DNA of 12,830 nucleotides from CAG-611 sp964487215. Its GTDB lineage: Bacteria; Bacillota_I; Bacilli_A; RF39; UBA660. The translations under genes and the position numbers were made by a program. The notes under the pieces were generated by a model that ran no database searches, was not told where the DNA came from, and worked only from the letters and a program-made list of their open reading frames with translations. This document shows, one piece after another, positions 1 through 7,482 of this stretch. How positions within the stretch are numbered: the stretch's first letter is position 1; the number at the start of each line of letters is the position of its first letter. The DNA lies in the NCBI GenBank assembly GCA_964487215.1, contig CAZAPU010000020.1:1-12830 (forward strand), given 5' to 3'.

Positions 1-151
1 CATAACTTATTGATATTTGTCCTGTTGTTATTACATTTTCTTTACTTCCTGTTCCAGTATATATAAATAATGCAGCCGATATTCCTGTTACCATGATTAC
101 CAACAATAACACTCCCGCTATTGTTAGTATAGTTGTTTTTTTATCATCCAT
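1..151 (-). CDS. Secreted protein with SipW-type signal peptide (TasA/camelysin-like), 5' part only
   Basis: Only the first 50 codons lie in the window; the gene runs off the left edge. The start ATG is preceded by AGGAG about 8 bases upstream. The protein opens with a short charged segment (MDDKKTT), then a hydrophobic helix at residues 8-31, followed by a T-G-T-G motif and an N-V-I-T-T-G-Q-I-S-I-S segment. This hydrophobic stretch, then threonine/glycine turn, then first beta strand, is typical of TasA, CalY (camelysin) and other SipW-processed proteins, which are exported and often form matrix fibres or surface layers. That assignment is inferred from the N-terminus alone; the mature domain is not visible. 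No signal peptidase gene lies in the window, so a SipW-like partner would have to be outside it. Another membrane-anchored protein is possible. Confidence 0.6.
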   Translation of the reverse strand, partial: MDDKKTTILTIAGVLLLVIMVTGISAALFIYTGTGSKENVITTGQISISY

Positions 152-179
152 AGTAAACACACTCCTATTTTATAACCTA

Positions 180-208
180 AGTTTAACAAAATTTTTATAT
201 TTTAGCAA
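180..208 (-). promoter_or_regulatory. Putative sigma-A promoter of the TasA-like gene
   Basis: On the minus strand, TTGCTA (208-203) and TAAACT (185-180) are separated by 17 bases, with a TG just upstream of the -10 (extended -10). It lies between the terminator of the ABC operon and the AGGAG ribosome binding site. Each hexamer matches consensus at only 4 of 6 positions. The spacer is very similar to that of the tRNA-His promoter, including the TTGCTAAAATA start, which adds some support. Confidence 0.4.
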
Positions 209-211
209 TTA

Positions 212-236
212 AAAAGTAGTATATTATACTACTTTT
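212..236 (-). terminator. Intrinsic terminator of the AbrB/ABC-2 operon
   Basis: AAAAGTAGTATA and TATACTACTTTT (12-base arms, one central base) form a perfect inverted repeat followed by a T-run on the minus strand. The TAG stop of the ABC-2 permease (231-229) lies inside the hairpin, so the last codons double as terminator stem. Confidence 0.75.
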
Positions 237-951
237 GCATTTGCTTTTTAAATATAATTGCTGATAATGTATAAACAACAATTATAAATCCAATTATTAT
301 TAAGAATGGTTTTAACAAATCATTATAATTTCCACTTAATGTAGTTCTTGCTATATCAACTGCATATCTAAATGGTAATATATTACATAATGTTCTAAAA
401 AAATCATTTGTTATTAAATTAATATCAAACCACATTCCACTTGTAAAAGCTACAAATTGAATGATTAATGATGAAAACCCTGGAGCTTGTTTATCATTAA
501 ATGCACAACCAATTAAAATTCCAAAACCTACAAATAATAATGAAACTGGAATCATTAAAATAATTGTCATTACAGTATTTATTCCTAGTGCTAATCCATA
601 AAATGATGAAACTATTAGAAATAAAGTACTTTGTATTACAGCAAGTGGTAGTATTGATATTGAATATCCAACTACATAATTAAATATAGATAATGGTGAA
701 AAGAATAATCTAGTTAAAAATGATGTTGTTCTATCTTTAGATACTAATAAACCAGTAAATAATGAAATAAAACTATAACTAAAAACTATTATGCTCGGTC
801 CAAAGTTTTCTATACTATAAACTGAATTTGGTATATTAAATTGTTGAAATATAATAAGTAAAAATAATGGTAAACCTATACAAAATATTAAACTAATAGG
901 ATCTCTAATTAATTCTTTAAGATTTCTCTTTGCAAATACTAATGTTTTCAT
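229..951 (-). CDS. ABC-2 type transporter permease
   Basis: A 240-residue integral membrane protein with about six hydrophobic helices (roughly 20-38, 50-72, 93-118, 127-150, 160-180 and 213-235). It begins with the K-R-N-x-K-E-L-I-R-D-P segment usual for ABC2_membrane (DrrB/NodJ-like) permeases, where an amphipathic N-terminal helix carrying an R-D-P turn precedes the first membrane helix. Its length is normal for the family. The start is set by AAGGAG, which lies in the last codons of the upstream ATPase; the intergenic gap is 2 bases, so the two are translationally coupled. It should form the membrane half of an exporter with the ATPase at 954-1673. Such pairs export drugs, peptides, lipids or polysaccharides; the substrate cannot be read from this sequence. 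Confidence 0.85.
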   Translation of the reverse strand: MKTLVFAKRNLKELIRDPISLIFCIGLPLFLLIIFQQFNIPNSVYSIENFGPSIIVFSYSFISLFTGLLVSKDRTTSFLTRLFFSPLSIFNYVVGYSISILPLAVIQSTLFLIVSSFYGLALGINTVMTIILMIPVSLLFVGFGILIGCAFNDKQAPGFSSLIIQFVAFTSGMWFDINLITNDFFRTLCNILPFRYAVDIARTTLSGNYNDLLKPFLIIIGFIIVVYTLSAIIFKKQMQK

Positions 952-953
952 AT

Positions 954-1673
954 TTATCTCCTTACCAATTCTACAAAAGCATCTTCAAAGTTTTTTGCTT
1001 TTGTTTTATCTATTAATTCTCTGGCAGTTCCAACTTCTATTATATTACCATCTTTCATTATTGCAATTTTATCAGATAATACTTCTGCTTCTTCCATATA
1101 ATGAGTGGTAAGGATTATTGTTGTTGTTTCTTTTACTTTTTCTATAACATCCCATAATTCTCTTCTGGCTATTACATCTAATCCTAAAGTTGGTTCATCT
1201 AAGAATAATACTTTTGGATTAGTAATTAGTGCCATTGCTATTGATAATTTTCTTTGCATACCACCAGATAAATTACTAGCTTTTGCATTTGTTTTTTTAT
1301 CTAAATCAAATAATTTTATTAATTCAATTGCTTTAGCTTTTGCTTCTTTTTTATCAAATCCATATATTTCTGCAATAAATTCTAAGTTTTCTTTTACAGA
1401 AAGATTAGGTGCAATTGCAGTTTCTTGTGGTGAAACATTTATAACTTTTTTTACTTCATTAATATCAGTTAATATATCATGTCCTAATATTGTAGCTGTT
1501 CCACTATTTGGTCTTAATAAACCACTTAGCATTTTTATTGTTGTTGTTTTTCCTGCTCCATTAACTCCAAGTAGAGAACAAATTTCATTTTCTTTAACTT
1601 CTAAACTAATATTATTAACAGCTGTAAAATCTTTAAATTTTTTAGTTAATCCTTTTATTTCAATTGCATTCAT
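954..1673 (-). CDS. ABC transporter ATP-binding protein (ABC-2/DrrA type)
   Basis: A 239-residue nucleotide-binding subunit with every catalytic motif intact: Walker A GVNGAGKT at 36-43, Q-loop Gln83, signature LSGGM at 135-139, Walker B VLFLDE at 155-160, D-loop LGLD after it, and H-loop His191 (TTHYMEEAE). The G-V-N-G-A-G-K-T-T Walker A and the L-G-L-D D-loop are typical of the DrrA/CcmA/NatA group that drives ABC-2 permeases. GGAGATG precedes the ATG. The start overlaps the stop of the AbrB-type gene by one base (TAATG), and the permease follows after 2 bases, so the three form one operon. The function is ATP-driven export; the substrate is unknown. Confidence 0.92.
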   Translation of the reverse strand: MNAIEIKGLTKKFKDFTAVNNISLEVKENEICSLLGVNGAGKTTTIKMLSGLLRPNSGTATILGHDILTDINEVKKVINVSPQETAIAPNLSVKENLEFIAEIYGFDKKEAKAKAIELIKLFDLDKKTNAKASNLSGGMQRKLSIAMALITNPKVLFLDEPTLGLDVIARRELWDVIEKVKETTTIILTTHYMEEAEVLSDKIAIMKDGNIIEVGTARELIDKTKAKNFEDAFVELVRR

Positions 1674-1882
1674 TATTTATCATCTCCAAACAAATTATTA
1701 GTCATATCTTCAAACACTTCAGTTTTTACAAGTGCTAAACCTCTTTTTTTATCACCTAACATTAATAATCCATCTCCAGATTTAATATCAAACATATCTC
1801 TTGCTTCTTTTGGTATAACTATTTGCCCTTTTTCTCCAACTTTACATATACCAAATATTTTTTTGGTTTCTTCTTTACTCAT
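1673..1882 (-). CDS. AbrB/SpoVT-MazE family DNA-binding regulator
   Basis: A 69-residue protein carrying one swapped-hairpin AbrB domain: K-V-G-E-K-G-Q-I-V-I-P-K-E-A-R-D at residues 14-29, then F-D-I-K-S-G-D at 31-37, which is the family hallmark. The start is the ATG at 1882, 6 bases after a strong GGAGG. The reading frame stays open upstream to 2026, but that stretch crosses a terminator, promoter and palindrome and has no suitable ribosome binding site. It dimerises and binds AT-rich DNA. Small AbrB-type genes heading ABC-2 operons are common in Clostridia and Bacilli and probably regulate their own operon; that role is inferred here from context and the nearby palindrome. A MazE-type antitoxin is unlikely because no toxin gene is adjacent. 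Confidence 0.88.
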   Translation of the reverse strand: MSKEETKKIFGICKVGEKGQIVIPKEARDMFDIKSGDGLLMLGDKKRGLALVKTEVFEDMTNNLFGDDK

Positions 1883-1893
1883 ATTTCCTCCAT

Positions 1894-1913
1894 AAGTATG
1901 AAAATTCATACTT
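1894..1913 (-). promoter_or_regulatory. Palindromic putative operator of the AbrB/ABC operon
   Basis: AAGTATGAA and TTCATACTT are perfect 9-base arms around a 2-base centre, lying between a TATAAT-like -10 (minus strand, 1928-1923) and the ribosome binding site. A further AAGTATAAC half-site abuts it upstream. The position over the likely transcript start suits repression, perhaps autoregulation by the AbrB-type protein; binding is inferred. The -35 is poor (TGTCTT at 17 bases). Confidence 0.5.
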
Positions 1914-1940
1914 GTTATACTTATTATACTACAAAATATA

Positions 1941-1972
1941 AAAAAAAGACATATAAAATTTATTATATGTCT
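1941..1972 (-). terminator. Intrinsic terminator of the BceAB-like operon
   Basis: On the minus strand AGACATATAA and TTATATGTCT (10-base arms) are followed by a run of eight T. The permease TAG stop (1973-1971) overlaps the first bases of the stem. Confidence 0.85.
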
Positions 1973-3992
1973 AATCCTTAATAATAGTTTTACTACACAA
2001 GTAAGTAGTAATAAAATATCCTCCATATACTATTATAATAAATAATGATGTTAATAATATATTTGATGCTAAATCTAAATTACCAATTACTTGAATTAAT
2101 TTATTTAATTCTTTTAAACCAAATATAGCATGAAATAATGCAACAACAAGTGGAAATAAGAAAGTAATTGCTATTTGCATAAATAATGCTTTATTAATCA
2201 TTTTTTCATCTGCACCAATTTGTCTTAATACTTTATATCTTTCTTTATTATCACTTGATTCAGATAATTGTTGAATTGCTAAAATTGTTACACTTGATAT
2301 TGCAAATACAATTCCTAAATATAAACCAATAAATGTTAAGATTACTTTTAAACCTACTCCATTATCTTTCATTTGAATTCTAGTAAGTGGACTAAAAGTT
2401 ATATTTTTTTCTCTAACATAATTTCTAAATTCTTCATCAACTAATTCATCATTCTTTTCATTATAATTACCAATAATTACAGTTTTTAATAAAACTAATC
2501 CATCTACTGTTTTATCTTTTACTATTACTGTACCCATATTATCTAAAGTTGAATAATTTTCTAATTGAACAGGTATCATTTCTTTTGTCTGTGGTGTTAA
2601 TTCATAGTTATTAACATTGATTCTACCGTCATTTTCATAGTAATCCTTAAAACTAGTGGTAACTGATTCTATATTAGCTGATAATATATATTGATTATCA
2701 TTTATATGAACTTTATCAATGCCATACAATTCTGCTATTTCATTATAATCACTTTCTGTTATTATATTAAGTTGACTATCTACTGATAAAGCATCTCCAT
2801 ATTCAGCAATTAATTTATCTTTTTCTTTTTTACTAAGCATACTATTCATTGTTAAATCTTCATCGAAATATAGATCATAATATACATATTCACTTGTATA
2901 TTCATTAAATTTTTTATCTGTTGTTATATTTTTTAACACTGGATCTACTACTTGAATTTTACATGGTCCATCTTCTCTAACAATACAATTGGCAACATAT
3001 TCATTAATAGTAAAATCTGTTATGTTACTATCTGTTATATTTTGATTAAAAGCATTAGATAAGGACAAAGATCCTGATAAAATACCTATAGTAAGTAGTA
3101 ACATTAAACAAATAATTGTAGTTGAAAAAACACTTGTATTAACTCTATTATTTACCTGTTTTAAAGTAAACATATTTAAATTCTTATAATATAGTTTAGT
3201 TTTTTGTAATACTGTTAGTAAAAATCCTGACAAGGAAAAGAAAAACAAATAAGTTGCTATAGCACCGCATATAACCATTACTAATGTTTGATTATCCATC
3301 ATTAATAAAGTACCACCAAGTAATAATTTATATGCATATGTAATTAAACCAATTGATATTATAAAACTTATTAATGTTACCCATTTATTTCTGAATTTTA
3401 CTTTTTCATTTTGCTTAGATGCATTTAATAAATCAATAAGTTTATTTCTTGATAAGGAAAATATATTAAATATCATAACAAGTACAAATATTATTCCAAA
3501 ATATATTAATGTCTTATAAAATGCCATTTCTGAAAAAACAAATTTAAAATCTGACATGTTTACTTCAAATAATTTACAAGTTACAATTGATAAGAATTGT
3601 GATAGTCCTACTCCAATAAGAAGTCCTACTCCTAAGGAAACAATTCCTACAATAAATGTTTCAAGAACAAATATCATAGATACTTTTCTTTTACTCATTC
3701 CAAGAGTTAGATATAAACCTATTTCTTTTTTCCTTCTTTTTATTAAAAAATTATTAGAATAAACAATTAAAAATCCTAAAATAACTGATACAAATACTGA
3801 AACATAACTTAACAATTGAATTAAATTTTCTATAGTTGTATGTTTTATATTATTTGCTATTAACATAGAACTTTGTGAATCAAGAGAGTTAAAGATATAA
3901 AAGATTGCTACTGCGATTACTAAAGTAAAGAAATAAATACTATAATCTTTTAAACTTTTCTTAATATTTTTTAAAGATAAATTAAATAACAT
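1971..3992 (-). CDS. BceB-like peptide-antibiotic ABC transporter permease (FtsX superfamily)
   Basis: A 673-residue protein with the BceB layout: helix 1 (about 19-35), a first FtsX core (helices 55-78, 104-134, 160-181), helices at 203-225, 233-260 and 287-312, a large extracytoplasmic domain at about 313-546, and a last three-helix FtsX core (547-574, 605-625, 645-667). This gives ten helices with the big loop between helices 7 and 8, as in BceB/VraG/PsdB permeases. The cytoplasmic K-R-R-K-K-E-I-G-L-Y-L-T-L-G-M-S motif (85-100) is the classic ATPase-coupling segment. The extracytoplasmic domain, which recognises peptides such as bacitracin-type or lantibiotic antimicrobials in the family, has two cysteines at 336 and 344. 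GGAGGTGA lies 8 bases before the ATG, inside the end of the ATPase gene, and the two genes overlap by 11 bases. The exact drug cannot be predicted. Confidence 0.92.
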   Translation of the reverse strand: MLFNLSLKNIKKSLKDYSIYFFTLVIAVAIFYIFNSLDSQSSMLIANNIKHTTIENLIQLLSYVSVFVSVILGFLIVYSNNFLIKRRKKEIGLYLTLGMSKRKVSMIFVLETFIVGIVSLGVGLLIGVGLSQFLSIVTCKLFEVNMSDFKFVFSEMAFYKTLIYFGIIFVLVMIFNIFSLSRNKLIDLLNASKQNEKVKFRNKWVTLISFIISIGLITYAYKLLLGGTLLMMDNQTLVMVICGAIATYLFFFSLSGFLLTVLQKTKLYYKNLNMFTLKQVNNRVNTSVFSTTIICLMLLLTIGILSGSLSLSNAFNQNITDSNITDFTINEYVANCIVREDGPCKIQVVDPVLKNITTDKKFNEYTSEYVYYDLYFDEDLTMNSMLSKKEKDKLIAEYGDALSVDSQLNIITESDYNEIAELYGIDKVHINDNQYILSANIESVTTSFKDYYENDGRINVNNYELTPQTKEMIPVQLENYSTLDNMGTVIVKDKTVDGLVLLKTVIIGNYNEKNDELVDEEFRNYVREKNITFSPLTRIQMKDNGVGLKVILTFIGLYLGIVFAISSVTILAIQQLSESSDNKERYKVLRQIGADEKMINKALFMQIAITFLFPLVVALFHAIFGLKELNKLIQVIGNLDLASNILLTSLFIIIVYGGYFITTYLCSKTIIKD

Positions 3993-4746
3993 TGTTTAAG
4001 TCACCTCCAAGTAAAGTGACAATATCAATAATATTTTCAAAAAATTCTTTTCTTGTTTTATTACCTTTTTCTATTTCATTAAAAATTTTACCATCTTTAA
4101 TAAAGACTATTCTATCAGCATAACTAGCTGTAAATGCATCATGTGTAACCATAAGTATGGTAGCATTTAATGTATTATTTAAGTTTTCAAATTTTTCTAA
4201 CAACATTCTTGAAGATTTTGAATCAAGTGCTCCTGTTGGTTCATCTGCTAATATTAATGATGGATTAGTAACAATAGCTCTTGCACTTGCTACTCTTTGT
4301 TTTTGACCACCACTCATCTCATAAGGATATTTGTTTAATACTGATTCTATTTCTAATTCTTTAGCAACTTCTAATACTCTTCTATTTATTTCTTTTTTGC
4401 TAATTTTATTAATTGTTAGTGCTAAAGCAATATTTTCATAAGCAGTTAATGTATCTAATAAATTAAAATCTTGGAAAATAAATCCTAATTCTTCTCTTCT
4501 AAATTTATTTAAATTATTTCCCTTTAATTTTGTTATATCTTTTTCATTAATATAAATATGTCCACTAGATACTTTATCTACTGTAGATATGCAATTTAAT
4601 AGTGTTGTTTTTCCACTACCAGAAGCACCCATAATTGCAACAAATTCCCCTTTCTTTACTGAAAAAGAAATGTTATCTACTGCTTTAGTAATATTTCCTT
4701 TATTTCCATAATATTTTTCTAAATTTTCTATTTTTAAAACTTCCAT
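3982..4746 (-). CDS. BceA-like ABC transporter ATP-binding protein
   Basis: A 254-residue MacB/BceA-type ATPase. Walker A GASGSGKT is at 40-47, Q-loop Gln92 in FQDFNLL, signature MSGGQ at 144-148, Walker B LILADEP at 164-170, D-loop GALD, and H-loop His202. The F-Q-D-F-N-L-L-D-T-L segment and the A-D-E-P-T-G-A-L-D Walker B/D-loop are typical of peptide-resistance (BceA, VraF) and lipoprotein (LolD) ATPases; pairing with the BceB-like permease settles it as BceA-type. GAGGTGAG precedes the ATG. It energises removal of antimicrobial peptides from their membrane target and supplies the flux signal to the BceS-type kinase. The gene has its own promoter with a putative BceR operator (4781-4827). 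Confidence 0.92.
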   Translation of the reverse strand: MEVLKIENLEKYYGNKGNITKAVDNISFSVKKGEFVAIMGASGSGKTTLLNCISTVDKVSSGHIYINEKDITKLKGNNLNKFRREELGFIFQDFNLLDTLTAYENIALALTINKISKKEINRRVLEVAKELEIESVLNKYPYEMSGGQKQRVASARAIVTNPSLILADEPTGALDSKSSRMLLEKFENLNNTLNATILMVTHDAFTASYADRIVFIKDGKIFNEIEKGNKTRKEFFENIIDIVTLLGGDLNNVI

Positions 4747-4780
4747 TTTCTCACCTCATAAATCATTTTAGTATTTTTCT

Positions 4781-4809
4781 TTTATAGTAACAATCGATTT
4801 ATATTACAA
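4781..4809 (-). promoter_or_regulatory. Sigma-A promoter of the BceAB-like operon
   Basis: Minus-strand TTGTAA (4809-4804), 17 bases, TATAAA (4786-4781); about 35 bases separate the -10 from the BceA start codon. The -35 touches the tail of the upstream terminator hairpin, with the putative BceR operator only 4 bases further upstream, the expected place for an OmpR-type activator site. Confidence 0.65.
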
Positions 4810-4833
4810 AACCTTACATTATTGTAAGGTTTT
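4808..4833 (-). terminator. Intrinsic terminator of the DUF6020-like gene
   Basis: AAAACCTTACA and TGTAAGGTTTT are perfect 11-base arms around a 4-base loop. On the minus strand the stem ends in TTTTG, a rather short T-tract. The TAA stop (4821-4819) sits in the loop, so the left arm encodes the last residues of the protein. The hairpin is symmetrical and could also act on the plus strand. Confidence 0.7.
4814..4827 (-). promoter_or_regulatory. Putative BceR-type operator, TTACA-ATAA-TGTAA
   Basis: On the minus strand the site reads TTACA, ATAA, TGTAA. It matches fully the TNACA-N4-TGTAA inverted repeat reported for BceR-like regulators upstream of their target transporters. It is 4 bases upstream of the transporter -35. 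It is also the core of the terminator hairpin of the preceding gene, so symmetry alone would be expected for a terminator; the match to both half-sites, the 4-base spacing and the position make an operator likely. Recognition by the regulator at 7479-8141 is inferred. Confidence 0.6.
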
Positions 4834-6462
4834 ATCTTTATTTATTGAGTTAATAAACAATGCAGTAGTAATAGGTAAGGCAAATATATATGGTAATGCA
4901 TATCTAAAATAAGCATTAGCAGGAGATGCAATACAAACAAGTATTAATACTACAGCAGGGGTTAAAAAACATAAATATTTATATTTTTTTCTATGTAATA
5001 AATAACAAAACATAATCATAACTAACCAAGTATTAAAACCAATATTAATTAGTAAACCTAATATTGGAATATATAGAAATGCTAATCCATATGATTTTAA
5101 AACATTCCTAAGACCATCTAAATTATTATAATGGTAATCAAATCCATCCTCTAAAATTGTATCTTTAAATTTATAATATATATACCACGATGTTTTTAAT
5201 GGGCAAAAATAACCATAAGTATTATTAACTGTTGCTTGAATATATGTACCTGGATGTTTTAACAAACCATTAAACCAGGTTTTAAAATACAATTTCATAT
5301 CTTCTGTTGTTGAATATTTATTAAATTGATTTTTTACTGGATCTGATAAATCAGGATTGTATCTTTCTGCAATTGTATCATAATTCAGTACTTTATCTAT
5401 ATTTTTTTTATCTTCTTCAGTTATATCTTCACTATGATATTTTACTAATCTTGCAGTTTGTTGAAATGGTATAGATAATCCTTCTCTAATACTTGTTGCT
5501 GTTATCTTAAAGTAAGGCAAAACTACTCTATCATATATGGTATATATTCCTACTACTGATACAAAAATAATTATATATTTTACTATATTTTTTTTACAAG
5601 TAAAAAGTAAGAACGGAAATGACAAAATTATTACAAAAATACCATTATTTCTAAACAAACAAATAAGTAACATTATAAGTATTGTAAATAACATTCTTTT
5701 TATATTTACATTTTTATATTTAATATAATCATATATTAATATTATATAGATAATTATTAATGATCCAAATATTACATCTTTTACTCCACTCATTGCATAA
5801 AAAGGAAATACAGGTACTAAGGCATAAATTAACAATGCTATAATTCTAAATACCTTAGGTGTTTTTATTTTTTTCATATAAGAAATTGTATATGCTAAAG
5901 AAGAAGATAATATTATTATTTGAATAATACTATAAAAAAATAATCCCAAGTTATCATTACTTATTAAAGTACCTAATTTCAAACAACTTCCTAATAACAT
6001 CGTATGTATAACAGGATGATGATTAGTAATAATAACACTTTCATCTATTAAAATTGAATAATTTGAATATTTATTAGGTATACCAAAAAATTGCTTAATT
6101 TGAAAACTTGGATCTGGTGATAATATAATCGGATAAAAAGCAATAATATATGGAATCCAACAAATTATTATTACAATTAAACTAAATAGAAATGGATGTT
6201 CATCAAATAATTTACCTAATTTAGAAGGTTCTTTATTTGATTCTTTTATATCTAAATTATCTAATTTATTAAATAGCCAATTTAATATTAATGAAAAAAG
6301 ATAGAATAATATTAATGAACCAAAAAAAGACAAAACAAAATTTAGTAAACTACCAAATACTAATGACCAATTACCTTTTATTAAATAACTTATTCCAAAA
6401 ATAATAAATAAAGAAAATAATCCACTAAGTATTGGAACAAATATACTTTTATTCTTTTTCAA
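4819..6462 (-). CDS. DUF6020-like multi-spanning membrane protein (possible GT-C glycosyltransferase)
   Basis: A 547-residue protein with about 12 hydrophobic helices and one large extracytoplasmic region late in the chain (about residues 320-435). The Y-P-I-I-L-S-P-D-P-S-F-Q segment after an early helix, followed by N-H-H-P-V-I-H-T-M-L, resembles the DUF6020 family. The acidic first loop plus many helices is reminiscent of GT-C (PMT/ArnT-type) lipid-linked sugar transferases; this catalytic role is inference. I chose the TTG at 6462: AGGAG lies 7 bases before it, overlapping the kinase stop. The upstream in-frame ATG at 6483 has no ribosome binding site. The gene follows the kinase by 10 bases and so belongs to the two-component operon, which is unusual. 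If it modifies envelope polymers or lipids it could be a second resistance mechanism under the same regulator. Confidence 0.75.
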   Translation of the reverse strand: MKKNKSIFVPILSGLFSLFIIFGISYLIKGNWSLVFGSLLNFVLSFFGSLILFYLFSLILNWLFNKLDNLDIKESNKEPSKLGKLFDEHPFLFSLIVIIICWIPYIIAFYPIILSPDPSFQIKQFFGIPNKYSNYSILIDESVIITNHHPVIHTMLLGSCLKLGTLISNDNLGLFFYSIIQIIILSSSLAYTISYMKKIKTPKVFRIIALLIYALVPVFPFYAMSGVKDVIFGSLIIIYIILIYDYIKYKNVNIKRMLFTILIMLLICLFRNNGIFVIILSFPFLLFTCKKNIVKYIIIFVSVVGIYTIYDRVVLPYFKITATSIREGLSIPFQQTARLVKYHSEDITEEDKKNIDKVLNYDTIAERYNPDLSDPVKNQFNKYSTTEDMKLYFKTWFNGLLKHPGTYIQATVNNTYGYFCPLKTSWYIYYKFKDTILEDGFDYHYNNLDGLRNVLKSYGLAFLYIPILGLLINIGFNTWLVMIMFCYLLHRKKYKYLCFLTPAVVLILVCIASPANAYFRYALPYIFALPITTALFINSINKDKTLQ

Positions 6463-6472
6463 GTTATCACTC

Positions 6473-7482
6473 CTAACCAACATTGTTTTTTATTAATGAA
6501 TTATTAGGAAATATAATAGTTACTGTAGTCTTTTCATTTATTTTTGATGAAATAGTAATATTATGACCTAATTTATCACATAGCTTTTTACACAAATATA
6601 ATCCAATTCCTGTAGAATTATATTTTTTTCTACCATTAGTTCCAGTAAATCCTTTATTAAAGACTTTTTCTATTTCTGTTGAATCTATTCCAATTCCATT
6701 ATCTTCAATAAATAGCATTACATTATTCTTATTATTTTTATATGAAACTTTTATATAAGCATCTTTTTCTTTTGAATATTTTATACTATTAATTATTATT
6801 TGATTAATAATGAACTCCAACCACTTAAAATCACTTGCGACAATTATATCTTGTTCAAATACTTCTACTTTTATTTTTTTATTTATTAAATCTTTTTTAT
6901 TCTTTTTTATTATTGTTTGAATTACTTCTTTTAAATTCGTTTTTGTAATAATATAATCTTGCTCTACATTTTCACTTCTAGCATAGTATAATACTTGTTC
7001 TACAAAACCTTCTATCTTGTTGATTTCTTCTCCAATATTTTCAGTTATACTATTCCTATTATTATCAATTATTAATTCAGTTGTAGCAATTGGTGTTTTT
7101 ATTTCATGACACCAAAGTTCTATATATTCTTTTAATTCTTCTGTTGAATATTTATATCTTCAACATATGATTTATCAATATCATATAAACATTCTATAAG
7201 AAGATTAGCTTCTAAAAAATTACTTCTATTAACAATTTCTGTTATTAAGTATTTTTTATCTAATTGTTTCGTTTTTTCAATCAAATAATTGTAAAATGTT
7301 TTTCTTTTATAAAAATCATAAATAAAATAAATAGTAAAACTAAATAAAATAATGCTAGGTATAAATATTATTAATAAAATATGTGCATTTAAAAAAATAA
7401 GTAAAAATAATGTAAGTAATAAACAAACAAAAAGAACAAAAAAGGATATTACTTTATCTTTTATATAATCTATAAATCTCAT
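6473..7482 (-). pseudogene. BceS-like intramembrane-sensing histidine kinase, frameshifted
   Basis: The kinase reads in two frames. From the ATG at 7482 it gives two tight N-terminal helices (about 11-31 and 34-56) with hardly any outside loop, then a K-Q-L-D-K-K-Y-L-I linker, all BceS hallmarks, and stops at 7132 after V-E-D-I-N. The next frame continues from about 7158 with Y-K-Y-S-T-E-E-L-K-E-Y, the H-box L-W-C-H-E-I-K-T-P (phospho-His in that motif), the N-box N-Q-I-I-I-N-S-I-K-Y-S, G1 E-D-N-G-I-G-I-D and G2 S-T-G-I-G-L-Y-L-C, and ends in TAG at 6473. Adding one more copy of the 10-base unit GATATAAATA at 7149-7158 restores a 339-residue protein, normal for BceS (about 334). No slippery heptamer is seen. 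The gene overlaps the regulator by 4 bases (ATGA). It may be a true mutation, a reversible switch or an assembly error. Confidence 0.85.

Noticed and set aside
1105..1701. 198-residue plus-strand reading frame
   Set aside because: Antisense shadow of the ABC ATPase at 954-1673, which has all catalytic motifs and a proper ribosome binding site.
1883..2026. N-terminal extension of the AbrB-type protein
   Set aside because: It would cross the operator, the -10 and the preceding terminator; the ATG at 1882 has GGAGG at good spacing.
3556..3762. Short plus-strand frames at 3556-3762, 5537-5728 and 7978-8169
   Set aside because: They lie antisense in well-supported genes and have no recognisable domains or start signals.
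6463..6483. ATG start of the DUF6020-like protein at 6483
   Set aside because: No Shine-Dalgarno before it, while AGGAG sits 7 bases before the TTG at 6462.
6473..6820. Separate small ATPase-domain protein
   Set aside because: The frame is open well upstream and encodes the H-box and linker, so this is the C-terminal part of the broken kinase.
7132..7160. Programmed ribosomal frameshift in the kinase
   Set aside because: No slippery heptamer is found in the window where both frames are open; loss of a 10-bp repeat copy explains the linker better.
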